From contig NZ_JBMSDZ010000011.1 of assembly GCF_049445995.1 (NCBI RefSeq), positions 1 to 64,000 of the forward strand: a DNA stretch of 64,000 nucleotides. The letters are read 5' to 3'. This DNA comes from Dyella_A sp049445995 (GTDB taxonomy: Bacteria; Pseudomonadota; Gammaproteobacteria; Xanthomonadales; Rhodanobacteraceae). The notes under the pieces were generated by a model. It was given only the letters and a program-made list of their open reading frames with translations, was not told where the DNA came from and did no database searches. Positions 9,708 to 19,234 of this stretch are shown one piece after another. Every line of letters starts with the position of its first letter. Within the stretch, counting starts at the first letter, position 1. Made by a program: the position numbers and the translations under genes.

Positions 9708-9794
9708 GGGTGCGGGAATATCCTGCCGGGCAAACCCCAGTCATGGGGGCTTGCCCGCGGCGATCAAGCCGGTGCGCGCCCGCGCAGGCCTGGA

Positions 9795-10064
9795 TCAGGC
9801 TTCGGTTTCGGCCGGCGTGACCGGGGTTTCGCCGGGACCGTCGTGGCCGTTGCCGACGCGCACGTTGCGGCTGGGCACCACGGTGGAGATGGCATGCTTG
9901 TAGACCATCTGGCTGACCTGGTTGCGCAGCAGCACCACGAACTGGTCGAACGACTCCACCGTCCCCTGCAGCTTGATGCCGTTGACCAGATAGATCGATA
10001 CCGGGATGCGCTCCCGGCGTAGTGCGTTGAGAAATGGATCCTGCAAGGACTGTCCTTTGGACAT
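9795..10064 (-). CDS. hfq: RNA chaperone Hfq
   Basis: 89 residues, a short form. It forms hexamers that bind sRNAs and mRNAs and help their pairing. The Sm1 motif (NGIKLQGTVESFDQFVVLL) and Sm2 motif (VYKHAISTVVPSR, with the YKHA of the uridine-binding site) are intact. The N-terminus GQSLQDPFLNALRRERIPVSIYL includes the proximal-face Gln and Phe residues. The C-terminal tail is short and acidic. The ATG at 10064 is the conserved start (MSKGQSLQDP). Upstream toward miaA is an AT-rich patch (about 10137-10154, containing TAATAT on the minus strand) that could be an hfq promoter. Confidence 0.98.
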   Translation of the reverse strand: MSKGQSLQDPFLNALRRERIPVSIYLVNGIKLQGTVESFDQFVVLLRNQVSQMVYKHAISTVVPSRNVRVGNGHDGPGETPVTPAETEA

Positions 10065-10216
10065 TGTTCTGATACCCCCGTCAAAGCTGCGGTCCGGATA
10101 AAAGAAGCGCGCCCGCTCCGGACCAAGTCCGCTCAATATTAACCGCTTTTAAATCAGACGCGAAAGCCGCGTGACCACACAAGCCGCGTGACCATACGGC
10201 GACAACACGGCGACCG

Positions 10217-11179
10217 TCACACCGGGCCGTCGGCGGCCGACCCGAGGAACAGCTCGAGCGCATCGACGGCCCGTCCGGCGAGGTCGGCGCGCTCCGGGTC
10301 GAGCGTCCGGGCGTCCAGCTCGCTGCGCAGCCAGGTGATCTGGCGCTTGGCCAGCTGGCGGGTGGCGAAGATGCCGCGATCGCGCAGCTCGGCCGCGTCG
10401 AATTCACCGTCCAGGTGCCGCCAGGCCTGACGGTAGCCCACGGCGCGGATCGCCGGCAGGTCGGCGTGCAGGTCGCCGCGGGCCTTCAGCGCGCGCACCT
10501 CGTCGAGGAAGCCGGCCGCCAGCATGGCGTCGAAGCGCGCGGCGATGCGCGCGTGCAGCGGCGCCCGCTGGGCCGGCAGCAGGGCCAGCTTGAGCACCCG
10601 CCACGGGAACGGCTCGCGACCCTGGCTGCCCTGCAGTTCCGACAGCGGCCGGCCGGTGAGCGCGATCACCTCCAGCGCGCGCTGGATGCGCTGGGTGTCG
10701 TTCGGGCCGATCCGCGCCGCGGCGACCGGGTCCTGCCCGGTCAGCCGGGCGTGCAGTTGCGGCCAGCCGATCTCGGCCGCCTCGGCGCCGAGCTGCGCGC
10801 GCAGCTCGGCGTGGGCTTCCGGCAGCGCCGACAGACCCTGCTGCAGCGCGCGGAAATACAGCCCGGTGCCGCCGACCAGCAGCGGCACGCGCCCGCGCGC
10901 GGTGATCGCGCGCATCGCGGCCAGCGCGTCGGCGCGGAAGTCGGCGGCCGAATACGGTTCGGCCGGGTCGCGGATGTCGATCAGCGCGTGCGGATGGCGC
11001 GCCAGCGTGCCGGCGTCGGGCTTGGCGCTGCCGATGTCCAGGCCGCGGTAGACCAGCGCCGAATCCACGCTGACCAGCTCGATCGGGAATCGCCCGGCCA
11101 GCGCGCAGGCGAGCGCGGTCTTGCCCGAGGCGGTGGGGCCCATCAGGAAGATCGCGAGCGGTCGGGTGTCGATAGCCAT
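10217..11179 (-). CDS. miaA: tRNA dimethylallyltransferase
   Basis: 320 residues. It transfers a dimethylallyl group to N6 of A37 in tRNAs that read UNN codons. The P-loop GPTASGKT lies at residues 14-21, followed by the substrate motif VSVDSALVYRGLDIGSAKP, the DIRDP motif, GGTGLYFRAL, and the tRNA-binding NDTQRIQRALEV. ATG 11179 is chosen because the conserved fold begins there; the open frame continues far upstream without homology. It is the first gene of the cluster that continues to hfq. It sits back to back with tdh. Confidence 0.96.
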   Translation of the reverse strand: MAIDTRPLAIFLMGPTASGKTALACALAGRFPIELVSVDSALVYRGLDIGSAKPDAGTLARHPHALIDIRDPAEPYSAADFRADALAAMRAITARGRVPLLVGGTGLYFRALQQGLSALPEAHAELRAQLGAEAAEIGWPQLHARLTGQDPVAAARIGPNDTQRIQRALEVIALTGRPLSELQGSQGREPFPWRVLKLALLPAQRAPLHARIAARFDAMLAAGFLDEVRALKARGDLHADLPAIRAVGYRQAWRHLDGEFDAAELRDRGIFATRQLAKRQITWLRSELDARTLDPERADLAGRAVDALELFLGSAADGPV

Positions 11180-11323
11180 TCGGTGAAGTGTAGAGGCCAG
11201 CTGCCGGTGGACGGATCGGCGGCGCCATGCTGCGCTGCCGAAGCGACCCAACGGGTGCGGCCCGTATAATCGTCGGCTGATCCTGCGGCCTCCCTGCCGC
11301 ATCACCCCTCGATGGATGCCCCC

Positions 11324-12358
11324 ATGCCTCAGACGATGAAAGCCCTGGTCAAGCGCCGCGCCGAGCCCGGCATCTGGATGGAAAGCGTGCCGGTGCCCGA
11401 GGTCGGCCCGAACGAGGTGCTGATCAAGCTGGAGAAGACCGCCATCTGCGGCACCGACCTGCACATCTACAAGTGGGACGAGTGGAGCCAGCGCACGATC
11501 ACCCCGGGGCTGACCATCGGCCACGAGTTCGTCGGCCGCATCGTGGAGATCGGCCCGGGCGTGACCGGCTACCAGATCGGCGACCGCGTCTCGGCCGAGG
11601 GCCACATCGTCTGCGGCCACTGCCGCAACTGCCGCGCCGGCCGTCAGCACCTGTGCCCGAACACGGTGGGCATCGGCGTCAACCGCAACGGCGCGTTCGC
11701 CGAGTACATGGCCATGCCGGCCTCCAACCTGTGGCCGATCCCCGACCAGATCCCGTCCGAGCTGGCCGCGTTCTTCGACCCGTACGGCAACGCCGCGCAC
11801 TGCGCGCTGGAGTTCGACCTGATCGGCGAGGACGTGCTGATCACCGGCGCCGGCCCGATCGGCATCATCGCTGCCGGCATCGCCAAGCACGTGGGCGCGC
11901 GCAACGTGGTGGTCACCGACGTCAACGACTACCGCCTCAAGCTCGCCGCCGACATGGGCGCCACCCGCGTGGTGAACGTGGCCAACCAGTCGCTGCGCGA
12001 CGTGGTGAAGGACCTGCACATCCAGGGCTTCGACGTGGGCCTGGAGATGAGCGGCAACCCGCGCGCCTTCAACGACATGCTCGAGGTGATGTACCACGGC
12101 GGCAAGGTGGCGATGCTCGGCATCATGCCGCGCGGCGCCGGCATCGACTGGGACAAGGTGATCTTCAAGGGCCTCACCCTGCAGGGCATCTACGGCCGCA
12201 AGATGTACGAGACCTGGTACAAGATGACGCAGATGGTGCTCACCGGCTTCCCGCTGCAGAAGGTGCTCACCCACCAGATCGCCATCGACGACTTCCAGCG
12301 CGGCTTCGACCTGATGGACGAAGGGCACTGCGGCAAGGTGGTCTGCAGCTGGAGTTGA
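11324..12358 (+). CDS. tdh: L-threonine 3-dehydrogenase
   Basis: About 344 residues. It oxidises threonine with NAD to 2-amino-3-ketobutyrate. It is a zinc-dependent medium-chain dehydrogenase. The catalytic zinc site is in CGTDLHIY and GHEFVG, the structural zinc in CGHCRNCRAGRQHLC, and the Rossmann motif is GAGPIGIIAAGIAKHVG. The signatures FDPYGNAAH and IYGRKMYETWYKM are specific to this enzyme. The start is uncertain among ATGs at 11312, 11324 and 11336: no strong ribosome site is seen, and the E. coli protein begins at the equivalent of 11336. kbl follows 163 bp later, separated by a REP. Confidence 0.95.
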   Translation: MPQTMKALVKRRAEPGIWMESVPVPEVGPNEVLIKLEKTAICGTDLHIYKWDEWSQRTITPGLTIGHEFVGRIVEIGPGVTGYQIGDRVSAEGHIVCGHCRNCRAGRQHLCPNTVGIGVNRNGAFAEYMAMPASNLWPIPDQIPSELAAFFDPYGNAAHCALEFDLIGEDVLITGAGPIGIIAAGIAKHVGARNVVVTDVNDYRLKLAADMGATRVVNVANQSLRDVVKDLHIQGFDVGLEMSGNPRAFNDMLEVMYHGGKVAMLGIMPRGAGIDWDKVIFKGLTLQGIYGRKMYETWYKMTQMVLTGFPLQKVLTHQIAIDDFQRGFDLMDEGHCGKVVCSWS

Positions 12359-12387
12359 CGCCCTCCTGCAACAAGCCCACTTGACCG

Positions 12388-12472
12388 CCGTCATTCCCGC
12401 GAAGGCGGGAATCCATTTGCTGTCGCTGGCCCGAGAACCCGATGGATTCCCGCGTTCGCGGGAATGACGACG
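12388..12472. repeat. REP-type inverted repeat between tdh and kbl
   Basis: A head-to-head pair of CGTCATTCCCGCGAAGGCGGGAATCCA and its inverse, with about 30 bp between. Each arm also has its own small hairpin. It is the best-preserved member of the GTCATTCCCGCG family in this window. It could tune the tdh/kbl transcript ratio (inference). Confidence 0.9.
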
Positions 12473-12521
12473 ATGGAGCTCGCCACAAGCCACAAACTGC
12501 TTCCCCTTCACCGAGACAGCC

Positions 12522-13718
<1,197 letters not shown>

Positions 13719-13939
13719 GCCGACACGCCATCTTCCCGTCGCGGGAAAAGCTCACGCGCGGAACCTGGTCGTGGAAGGCAGACCGCGCTGCGCTGCCCCC
13801 CTGAACAGCTTCATCGTTCGAGGGGGACTCAAGCGCGGGGCATTGCGATGCGACGGAAGGAGCACGAACTTCGCGCGATCGAAGCCCTCTCCCCCTCGGG
13901 AAAGGGTTGGGTGAGGGACGGGTGCTCGCGCAGATGCCA
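13719..13939. other. Intergenic DNA with a half REP of the CCCTCTCCC type
   Basis: No supported gene. At about 13884-13918 there is a solitary CCCTCTCCCCCTCGGGAAAGGG plus TTGGGTGAGGG segment, the same family as the repeats at 19147-19210 and inside icmF. A weak hairpin, TTCCCGTCGCGGGAA, follows the kbl stop at about 13734-13748. Confidence 0.6.
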
Positions 13940-14445
13940 TGATTGGCGGCCGCAGACGGAACAGGCGCGAGGTGCACCGGGTGTCGCCGGGCCGGACCAG
14001 CTGGTGCCGAACGAGGCCGTTACCCGCGGCGCCAGCGCCGGGCAGGTCGGGCGAGATGCGGCAGGCCTCCGCGCAGCCATCACCCGCCCCGGCTATGGCA
14101 CTTCCGGCAGTGGATTGCGGGAACGGCGCGGACGTCGTCCACGTCGCGCCGGCGACGCTACCCCATGCCAGGCAGGGATCGGTGGTGCTGCCGGCGCAGC
14201 CGCCGCCGCGTCCTCGGAGTGCAGCGCAAGCCCCACCGAATCCGTCCCCAGCATCCGACGCAATGCTGCGCCATCGATCAGTTGCACCCGCGGCTCCCGA
14301 GTCGCCGCGGCGCGTGCGGCGTGCGTGAATTCGCCGCTGGTAACCACGACGGCACCCGTCGCCCGATGAGCGTAGCCGGCCGCACGCCACAACCTCGCAC
14401 CGGCGACGCAGCCACCCTGCGCCCGCTTGAGAAACCCCACTTCGC
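13940..14445 (-). pseudogene. Degraded Mrr-like restriction endonuclease remnant
   Basis: On the minus strand a frame at 14440-14093 reads GAVVVTSGEFTHAARAAA and VQLIDGAALRRML. These match the C-terminal part of Mrr-type endonuclease domains, which carry an (I/V)VTSG.FT..A and a V.LIDG..L motif. The upstream catalytic half (QxK region) is missing. Downstream, in other frames, are scattered cysteines (CPA..., CSVCGR) that could be the ruins of a terminal zinc-ribbon. I read it as a truncated, frameshifted gene. The assignment depends on two short motifs only. Confidence 0.45.
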
Positions 14446-14484
14446 CCAGATGCTGGGAGCGCCGAAACTCCTCCGCGTGGGTCC

Positions 14485-15240
14485 ATGTTCCGAAAGCTCA
14501 GACACTGGCGCGTGCGCCGCATCGTCGCCAGACACCCGATCCCCGAACCGCCGTGGCAGGCTGCGCTGGTGCGGTGCGCGCCGGCGCGTGGGTTGGGCGC
14601 GTCCGACCAGGCCGCGCTGCGCGTGCTGGCCACGCTGTTCCTGCGCGAGAAGTCGCTGGAGCCGACGCAGGGGCTGGAGCTGGACGTCGCCGACCGCGTG
14701 CTGCTCGCCACGCACGCGTGCATCCCCATCCTAAAACTGGGCATGGACTGGTACGACGGCTGGCGCAGCGTCATCGTCTATCCGGACGCGTTCGTGCCCC
14801 GTCGCACGCGCATCGACGAAGCGGGCGTGGTGCACGAGAGCCATTCGGCGATGGCCGGCGAGGCATGGGGGCGCGGGCCGGTGATCCTGTCCTGGGCGGA
14901 TGTGCTCGCCGCCGGCCAGCGACCCGGGCACAACGTGGTGATCCACGAGATGGCGCACAAGCTCGACCTGCAGAACGGCGCGGCGAACGGCTTTCCGCCG
15001 CTGCACCGGCGCATGGATCGACGCGTGTGGACGAAGGTGTTCTCCAGCGCATGGGAGCGCCTGCGCGAGGCACACCACCAGGGCATTCCCCTGCCGATCG
15101 ACCCGTACGGCCTGGAGAACCCGGCCGAGTTCTTCGCAGTGGTCAGCGAGCAGTTCTTCGAGGCCCCGGCCGTGTTGCGCGAGCACCTGCCCGAGGTGCA
15201 TCGGCAGCTGGAGCTGTTCTATCGGCAGCATCCGTACTGA
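14485..15240 (+). CDS. mtfA: MtfA family zinc peptidase
   Basis: 251 residues, the usual length. MtfA is a cytoplasmic zinc aminopeptidase known in E. coli to bind the Mlc repressor and so affect glucose PTS gene control. The zinc motif HEMAH is at residues 154-158, and the conserved third-ligand region ENPAEFFAVVSEQFFE follows in the C-terminal half. The body motif YDGWRSVIVYPDAF and the GPVILSW segment are family traits. It stands alone: the upstream region is decayed, and the next gene is 166 bp away. Whether the Mlc link applies in this lineage is unknown. Confidence 0.93.
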   Translation: MFRKLRHWRVRRIVARHPIPEPPWQAALVRCAPARGLGASDQAALRVLATLFLREKSLEPTQGLELDVADRVLLATHACIPILKLGMDWYDGWRSVIVYPDAFVPRRTRIDEAGVVHESHSAMAGEAWGRGPVILSWADVLAAGQRPGHNVVIHEMAHKLDLQNGAANGFPPLHRRMDRRVWTKVFSSAWERLREAHHQGIPLPIDPYGLENPAEFFAVVSEQFFEAPAVLREHLPEVHRQLELFYRQHPY

Positions 15241-15406
15241 GCGCAGGGCGGAAACCGCAGCGTGGGACGATGCGACCGGCGTGTGATCGCCGGGTGGCCC
15301 GCGGAACGCGTGCGCCCTGCCCCTGTCTTCCGATCCGCTGGTTCGTGGACAATCGACGTTCGACGCGCCTCGCCGCGCGCAGCACCACGAATCGATCGGG
15401 ACTCCC

Positions 15407-16000
15407 ATGCGAACCTTTGTACTGCGCGCACGCGCCGCGCCCACCGACAGCCAGAAACTGCTGGCGGGCGTGGGCAGGGAGGCGCACACCGAGATCCTCG
15501 CGCACACGCTGATGAACGCCATCTTCGTGGCGCAGTCACATCGTGCGGACGTGATCGTCTACCTGGTGCTGGAGAGCACGCCGGACTACTCGCGCACCAT
15601 CCGCGTCGAGGCCAACGCACTCACCGACATCGGCGGTTTCGACGAGCGCACCCTGCTGGGCGCAGTCGCCAGGGCGCTGGATGCCTCCATCGGCATGGGC
15701 AAGGAAGAGACGCGCGTGGTGGCATCGGGCGTCAGCGTACGCACGGTGAGCTTCGAGCGGCTGGTGCAGGAGCTGGCCGCAGATCATCAATTGTTCGTGA
15801 TGGACCGCAAGGGCGCGCCGATCCGCGAACAGGCCTTCGGCGGCAACCCCTGCTTCCTGCTCACCGACCACATCCCGATGCCGAAGAAGACCTTCCACAG
15901 CCTCGAACGTCTGGGCGCGAAGAAGATCACGCTGGGCCCGACGATGCTGTTCGCGTCGCAGTGCGTGGTGCTGATCCATCACGAGCTGGATCGGCGCTGA
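15407..16000 (+). CDS. TrmY-family SPOUT methyltransferase (COG1901)
   Basis: 197 residues. Family members in archaea methylate N1 of pseudouridine 54 in the tRNA T-loop; bacterial homologues exist but their substrate is less clear. The N-terminus (MRTFVLRARAAPTDSQKLLAGVGR.EILAHTLMNAIF) and the SAM-binding C-terminal knot region (FGGNPCFLLTDHIPMP, then LGPTMLFASQCVVLIHHELDRR) match the family closely, including the conserved late Cys in ASQC. Start ATG 15407 follows without an overlapping gene. It is an isolated gene in a zone of decayed DNA, so horizontal acquisition is possible. Confidence 0.85.
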   Translation: MRTFVLRARAAPTDSQKLLAGVGREAHTEILAHTLMNAIFVAQSHRADVIVYLVLESTPDYSRTIRVEANALTDIGGFDERTLLGAVARALDASIGMGKEETRVVASGVSVRTVSFERLVQELAADHQLFVMDRKGAPIREQAFGGNPCFLLTDHIPMPKKTFHSLERLGAKKITLGPTMLFASQCVVLIHHELDRR

Positions 16001-16012
16001 AGACGCCGGCCA

Positions 16013-16597
16013 TCACCCCGCGATGCGTGCCAGCGCCTCCCCCAGCCGCTGCAGCGTGCCGTCGACATCCTTGAGCTTGTCCAGCCCGAACAGGCCGCCG
16101 TGCGCATGCACCGCCGCTGCCACGCGCGCCAGATAATCGTCCGGCAGCAGCAAGCCCGCGGAGGTCTCCACGTGCGGCGCAAACACCATCGCCGGCTGGT
16201 GCTCGGCAATGGCGGCGACCACCTCGTCGATCGGCGGTGGCGCGAACGGCGCCTGATGCGCGCCGTGGGTCGCGCGAGCCTTGAGCACCGCCACCCGCGC
16301 GGCAATGCCACCCGCCTCGAAGATCTGGCTCCAGCGATAGCTGAACCATCCGTTGCGGATCACCAGCACGTCCCTGCCCTGCACAAACTGCCGCGCCACC
16401 GCCTCCATGCCGGCCGTATCGCCGCCGGGTACCAGCGCCACCGCATGCCCGCGGTAGACCGTCTTCAGCCGATCCGACAGCTCGCGCATCACCTGCTGGA
16501 AGCGCTGCGACATGTGGTTGAGCGCGCGGTCGGTGAACACCACCGAGTATTCGCGCAGGCCAGCGGGGTCGACGCGGGAGTGAGAGCCTGGTTGCAT
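16013..16597 (-). pseudogene. Class V aminotransferase with internal deletion
   Basis: The open frame codes for 194 residues, about half the normal length. Residues 1-165 match the N-terminal half of serine-pyruvate/alanine-glyoxylate type aminotransferases (FTDRALNHMSQRF, VALVPGGDTAGMEAVARQF, RNGWFSYRWSQIFEAGG, APHVETSAGLLLPDDYL). After HAHGGL the sequence jumps straight to what looks like the extreme C-terminus (FGLDKLKDVDGTLQRL). The missing centre would carry the PLP-binding lysine, so the product cannot be an active transaminase. The deletion is in frame. Recombination between similar short GGL-x-LD coding stretches may explain it. Confidence 0.75.
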
Positions 16598-16912
16598 GGT
16601 GCTGCCCTGGCTGTGCGGGTAACGATATGCTCGATCGGATGCTCACCGGCGCACGATGGTCGCCGGACATGTGTCGAACAATTAACGAAACATGTAGGAG
16701 CGCACCCTGTGCGCGAATGCTCTTGGCGACGTGACGGAGAGCATTCGCGCACAGGGTGCGCTCCTGCGGTTCCGGATGCTGCTGAATTTCAGTGCCGAAC
16801 ACCAGCAAGGAGCGGACAATCGCTCGGCAGCGGGAAATAACCCTTGCAGGCGCAACCACGCTTGCACCGCCACCCTGCGCGGACGCGGCATGACATTGCG
16901 CCCGCGTGGGGA
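16598..16912. other. Intergenic region with REP and no gene
   Basis: 315 bp between the aminotransferase remnant and the M28 peptidase. It contains the REP at 16694-16767. I see no other supported feature. Confidence 0.6.
16694..16767. repeat. REP inverted repeat (GTAGGAGCGCACCCTG class)
   Basis: Two 30-bp arms, GTAGGAGCGCACCCTGTGCG and its inverse, extend into GAATGCTCT/AGAGCATTC. They are separated by only about 14 bp, which makes a long perfect hairpin. Same class as the elements at 26045, 47021, 49260, 50450 and 62115. Confidence 0.95.
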
Positions 16913-18610
16913 TCAACCGGCCGGCTTTGCCGGCGCCATCATCTTTTCGCGCGCGTCGCGGAACGGACTGTCGCCATACCACTGCGGCCACACGCCGACG
17001 TGGCTCAGCTTGCGGCCCAGGTCGTACAGCGCCTGGGTGTCTTCGAGGATGCCCGAGTAATCCCAGCCCGGATCGAACACGTCGTTCGGTGTGTGGTAGC
17101 GGTGCGCGGTGTAATCCTCGGCGGCCTTTTCACCCGCGGCCTTGCCGCCGTCCAGCAGGTCCAGGCCCGAGCTGGGCAGCATCGCCGGCACGCCGGCCTT
17201 GGCAAAGTTGAAATGATCGGAGCGGAAGTAGAAACCGTTCTCCGGCGTGGTCTCTGGCGAGATCACCCGACCCTGGCTCTTCAGCACGCCGGCCAGCATG
17301 TCCTCCAGTTGCGACTGGCCCTTGCCGATCACCGTCATGTCGTGCGCGCGACCGATGATCGGCAGCGCGTCCACCGCGATGTCGGCCACCGTCTTGTCCA
17401 GCGCGAACACCGGCTTGGCGACGTAGTACTGCGAGCCGAGCAGGCCCGATTCCTCCAGCGTGGGCATGAAGAACAGCACGCTGCGCTGCGGCGGCGTCTT
17501 CTGGTGGGCAAAGGCGTCGGCCAGCTCCAGCAGCATGCTCAGGCCGGTGCCGTTGTCGATCGCGCCGCTGTAGACCTGGTGGCCTTTCAGGCTGGGATCG
17601 GTACCGAGGTGATCCCAGTGGGCCATGAACACCACCGCCTCGTCCGACTTGCGGCTGCCCTTCACCATCGCCAGCACGTTGTGCGATTGGATGTGGCCGA
17701 TCTTGTCGTGCAGCGTCACCGAGGCGGTGGCATTCAGCGGCACCGGTTTGAAGCCGCGCTTGCCCGCCGCCGCCGCCAGCTGATCGAAATCGAAACCCGC
17801 CGCGGCGAACAGCCGCGTGGCCGCATCGTGCGTGAGCCAGCCGGCCACCGGGAGGCGCGGCGACGGGTCGACGCGGGTGGGCAGGCTCAGCTGCGGACCG
17901 TTGCCGCTGTTCTGCAGCACGCTGAACGGGTAACCGGCCGCGGCGTCGCTGGTGTGCACGATGAAGCAGGCCGCCGCACCCTTCAGCGCCGCCTCGGCGT
18001 ACTTGTAGGTCCAGCGGCCGTAGTAGGTCATGGCGCGGCCCTGGAACAGCTTGGGATCGCCGCTGGCAAAGCCCGGATCGTTGACCAGCACGATCACCGT
18101 CTTGCCCTTCACGTCGACATCCTTGTAGTCGTTCCACTGCCAGTTCGGCGCATCCACGCCGTAGCCCAGGAACACCACCGGCGAATGCTTCAGGTCGATC
18201 AACGGCTTCGCCTGCAGCGTCTGCACCATCATGTCGGTGCGATAGGCGAAGGGGGTGTCCTTGCCCTGCGCCGTGATATGCAGTTGCACGTCGGGGTTGA
18301 GCAAGGTGATCGCGTCGGCCGGCACCGTCTGGAACCACGAGCCGTGGTTGCCGGGCTGGAGGCCCATGCGCTTGAACTGATCCACCAGCCAGGCCGTGGT
18401 GCGCTGCTCGCCGACGGTGCCGGGCTTGCGGCCGCCGAACGCATCGGAGCTGAGCGTCTTGTCGAACATCGCGAAGTCGGCAGCGTTGATCTGCGGCGCC
18501 AGCGCCACTGAAGGCGCTGCTGCGGACGAGGCTGCCGACGGCGAGCCGGCCTGCACGGTGCCTACCGCTAAAGCTGCGGCGACCAGGAAGACGGATGTCG
18601 CTGCACGCAT
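16913..18610 (-). CDS. Secreted M28 family zinc peptidase with PA domain
   Basis: 565 residues. A cleavable signal peptide (about 1-22) sends it to the periplasm or outside. M28 enzymes are aminopeptidases or carboxypeptidases with two zinc ions. Ligand candidates are His331/His334 (AHWDHLGTD), Asp352 (AIDNGTG), the Glu pair 386-387 (EESGLLGS) and a late His in RYHTPNDVFD. A protease-associated insert lies at about 140-260 (VVFLGYG, KGKTVIVLVNDP). Before the ATG at 18610 is GAGGAG. It is monocistronic in appearance. Substrate unknown. Confidence 0.92.
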   Translation of the reverse strand: MRAATSVFLVAAALAVGTVQAGSPSAASSAAAPSVALAPQINAADFAMFDKTLSSDAFGGRKPGTVGEQRTTAWLVDQFKRMGLQPGNHGSWFQTVPADAITLLNPDVQLHITAQGKDTPFAYRTDMMVQTLQAKPLIDLKHSPVVFLGYGVDAPNWQWNDYKDVDVKGKTVIVLVNDPGFASGDPKLFQGRAMTYYGRWTYKYAEAALKGAAACFIVHTSDAAAGYPFSVLQNSGNGPQLSLPTRVDPSPRLPVAGWLTHDAATRLFAAAGFDFDQLAAAAGKRGFKPVPLNATASVTLHDKIGHIQSHNVLAMVKGSRKSDEAVVFMAHWDHLGTDPSLKGHQVYSGAIDNGTGLSMLLELADAFAHQKTPPQRSVLFFMPTLEESGLLGSQYYVAKPVFALDKTVADIAVDALPIIGRAHDMTVIGKGQSQLEDMLAGVLKSQGRVISPETTPENGFYFRSDHFNFAKAGVPAMLPSSGLDLLDGGKAAGEKAAEDYTAHRYHTPNDVFDPGWDYSGILEDTQALYDLGRKLSHVGVWPQWYGDSPFRDAREKMMAPAKPAG

Positions 18611-18858
18611 GGAGAACTCCTCGACGACCGGCGGAAAGCGACCTTTCTAGCGCGCCGGCAGGCGGCTGTCCATGAGACCTTGCGACCGCTGCGGCACACG
18701 TGCGCACGAACCTTGATGCCACGCCAAGCCTGTGCAGAGCGCATCCCGGTATTCGTTTCGATGAACGTCGCGAAGTCATAGATGCCCGCGGTGCCGTCGG
18801 AGAACCGCAGCAGCAGTCGGTAATCGCCTTTCGGTTCGACGGCCTTGAGCTTGATCAT
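18611..18858 (-). pseudogene. DUF2442 protein, 3' end degenerate
   Basis: From ATG 18858 the first 40 codons match DUF2442 proteins well (MIKLKAVEPKGDYRLLLRFSDGTAGIYDFATF). After about residue 38 the family pattern is lost (TGMRSAQAWRGIKVRAHVC...). The frame runs on without a sensible stop into the signal region of the M28 gene. DUF2442 genes are commonly paired with a DUF4160 gene just upstream, and the remains of that gene are there. I read it as a truncated or frameshifted copy. Confidence 0.65.
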
Positions 18859-19094
18859 GGTCGGCTCCCGGGATGCGGCTGAGCGGCTGCAGCGCCTGCG
18901 CTCTAGCCCAATTCTGCTCCGGCGTGGCCGGGTGGCCGAATGGCGAACAGGACCCTGGCGACAAGGAGCGATGCAGGGCAAAGACGCTGGATCCCGGCTT
19001 TCGCCGGGATGACGAGACATGGGGACTATACGCACGCGTGATCGGCGAAACACATCCGTACGTAGATGCCGAAGAAGCTCGAGATGATGGGCAT
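18850..19094 (-). pseudogene. DUF4160 gene disrupted by a REP
   Basis: From ATG 19094 the minus strand reads MPIISSFFGIYVRMCFADHA, a typical DUF4160 N-terminus, then stops at 19026. Just after it comes a REP arm (18988-19014, GATCCCGGCTTTCGCCGGGATGACG). Beyond that, in a new frame, NWARAQALQPLSRIPGADHD (about 18913-18855) is a DUF4160 C-terminus that runs into the DUF2442 start. The middle of the gene is missing and the REP sits at the scar. DUF4160/DUF2442 pairs have a toxin-antitoxin-like layout; function is not established here. Confidence 0.65.
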
Positions 19095-19146
19095 GTCGCG
19101 GCCCATGCGGTGGGCTGCGCCCTGTTGCGGCCATGTTGGCCGGCTG

Positions 19147-19210
19147 CCCCTCACCCTGCCCCAGGATCGAGTCCGGGGCAGGCTCTCTCCCCCGCGAGCG
19201 GGGGAGAGGG
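19147..19210. repeat. REP of the CCCTCACCC/CTCTCCC class
   Basis: Two nested hairpins: TGCCCC...GGGGCA and CTCTCCCCC...GGGGGAGAG. Same class as the segment inside icmF at 21256-21365 and the half copy at 13884. It sits about 25 bp beyond the icmF stop. Confidence 0.85.
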
Positions 19211-19234
19211 TTCAAGCTCGCGCCGATGTAAGTC

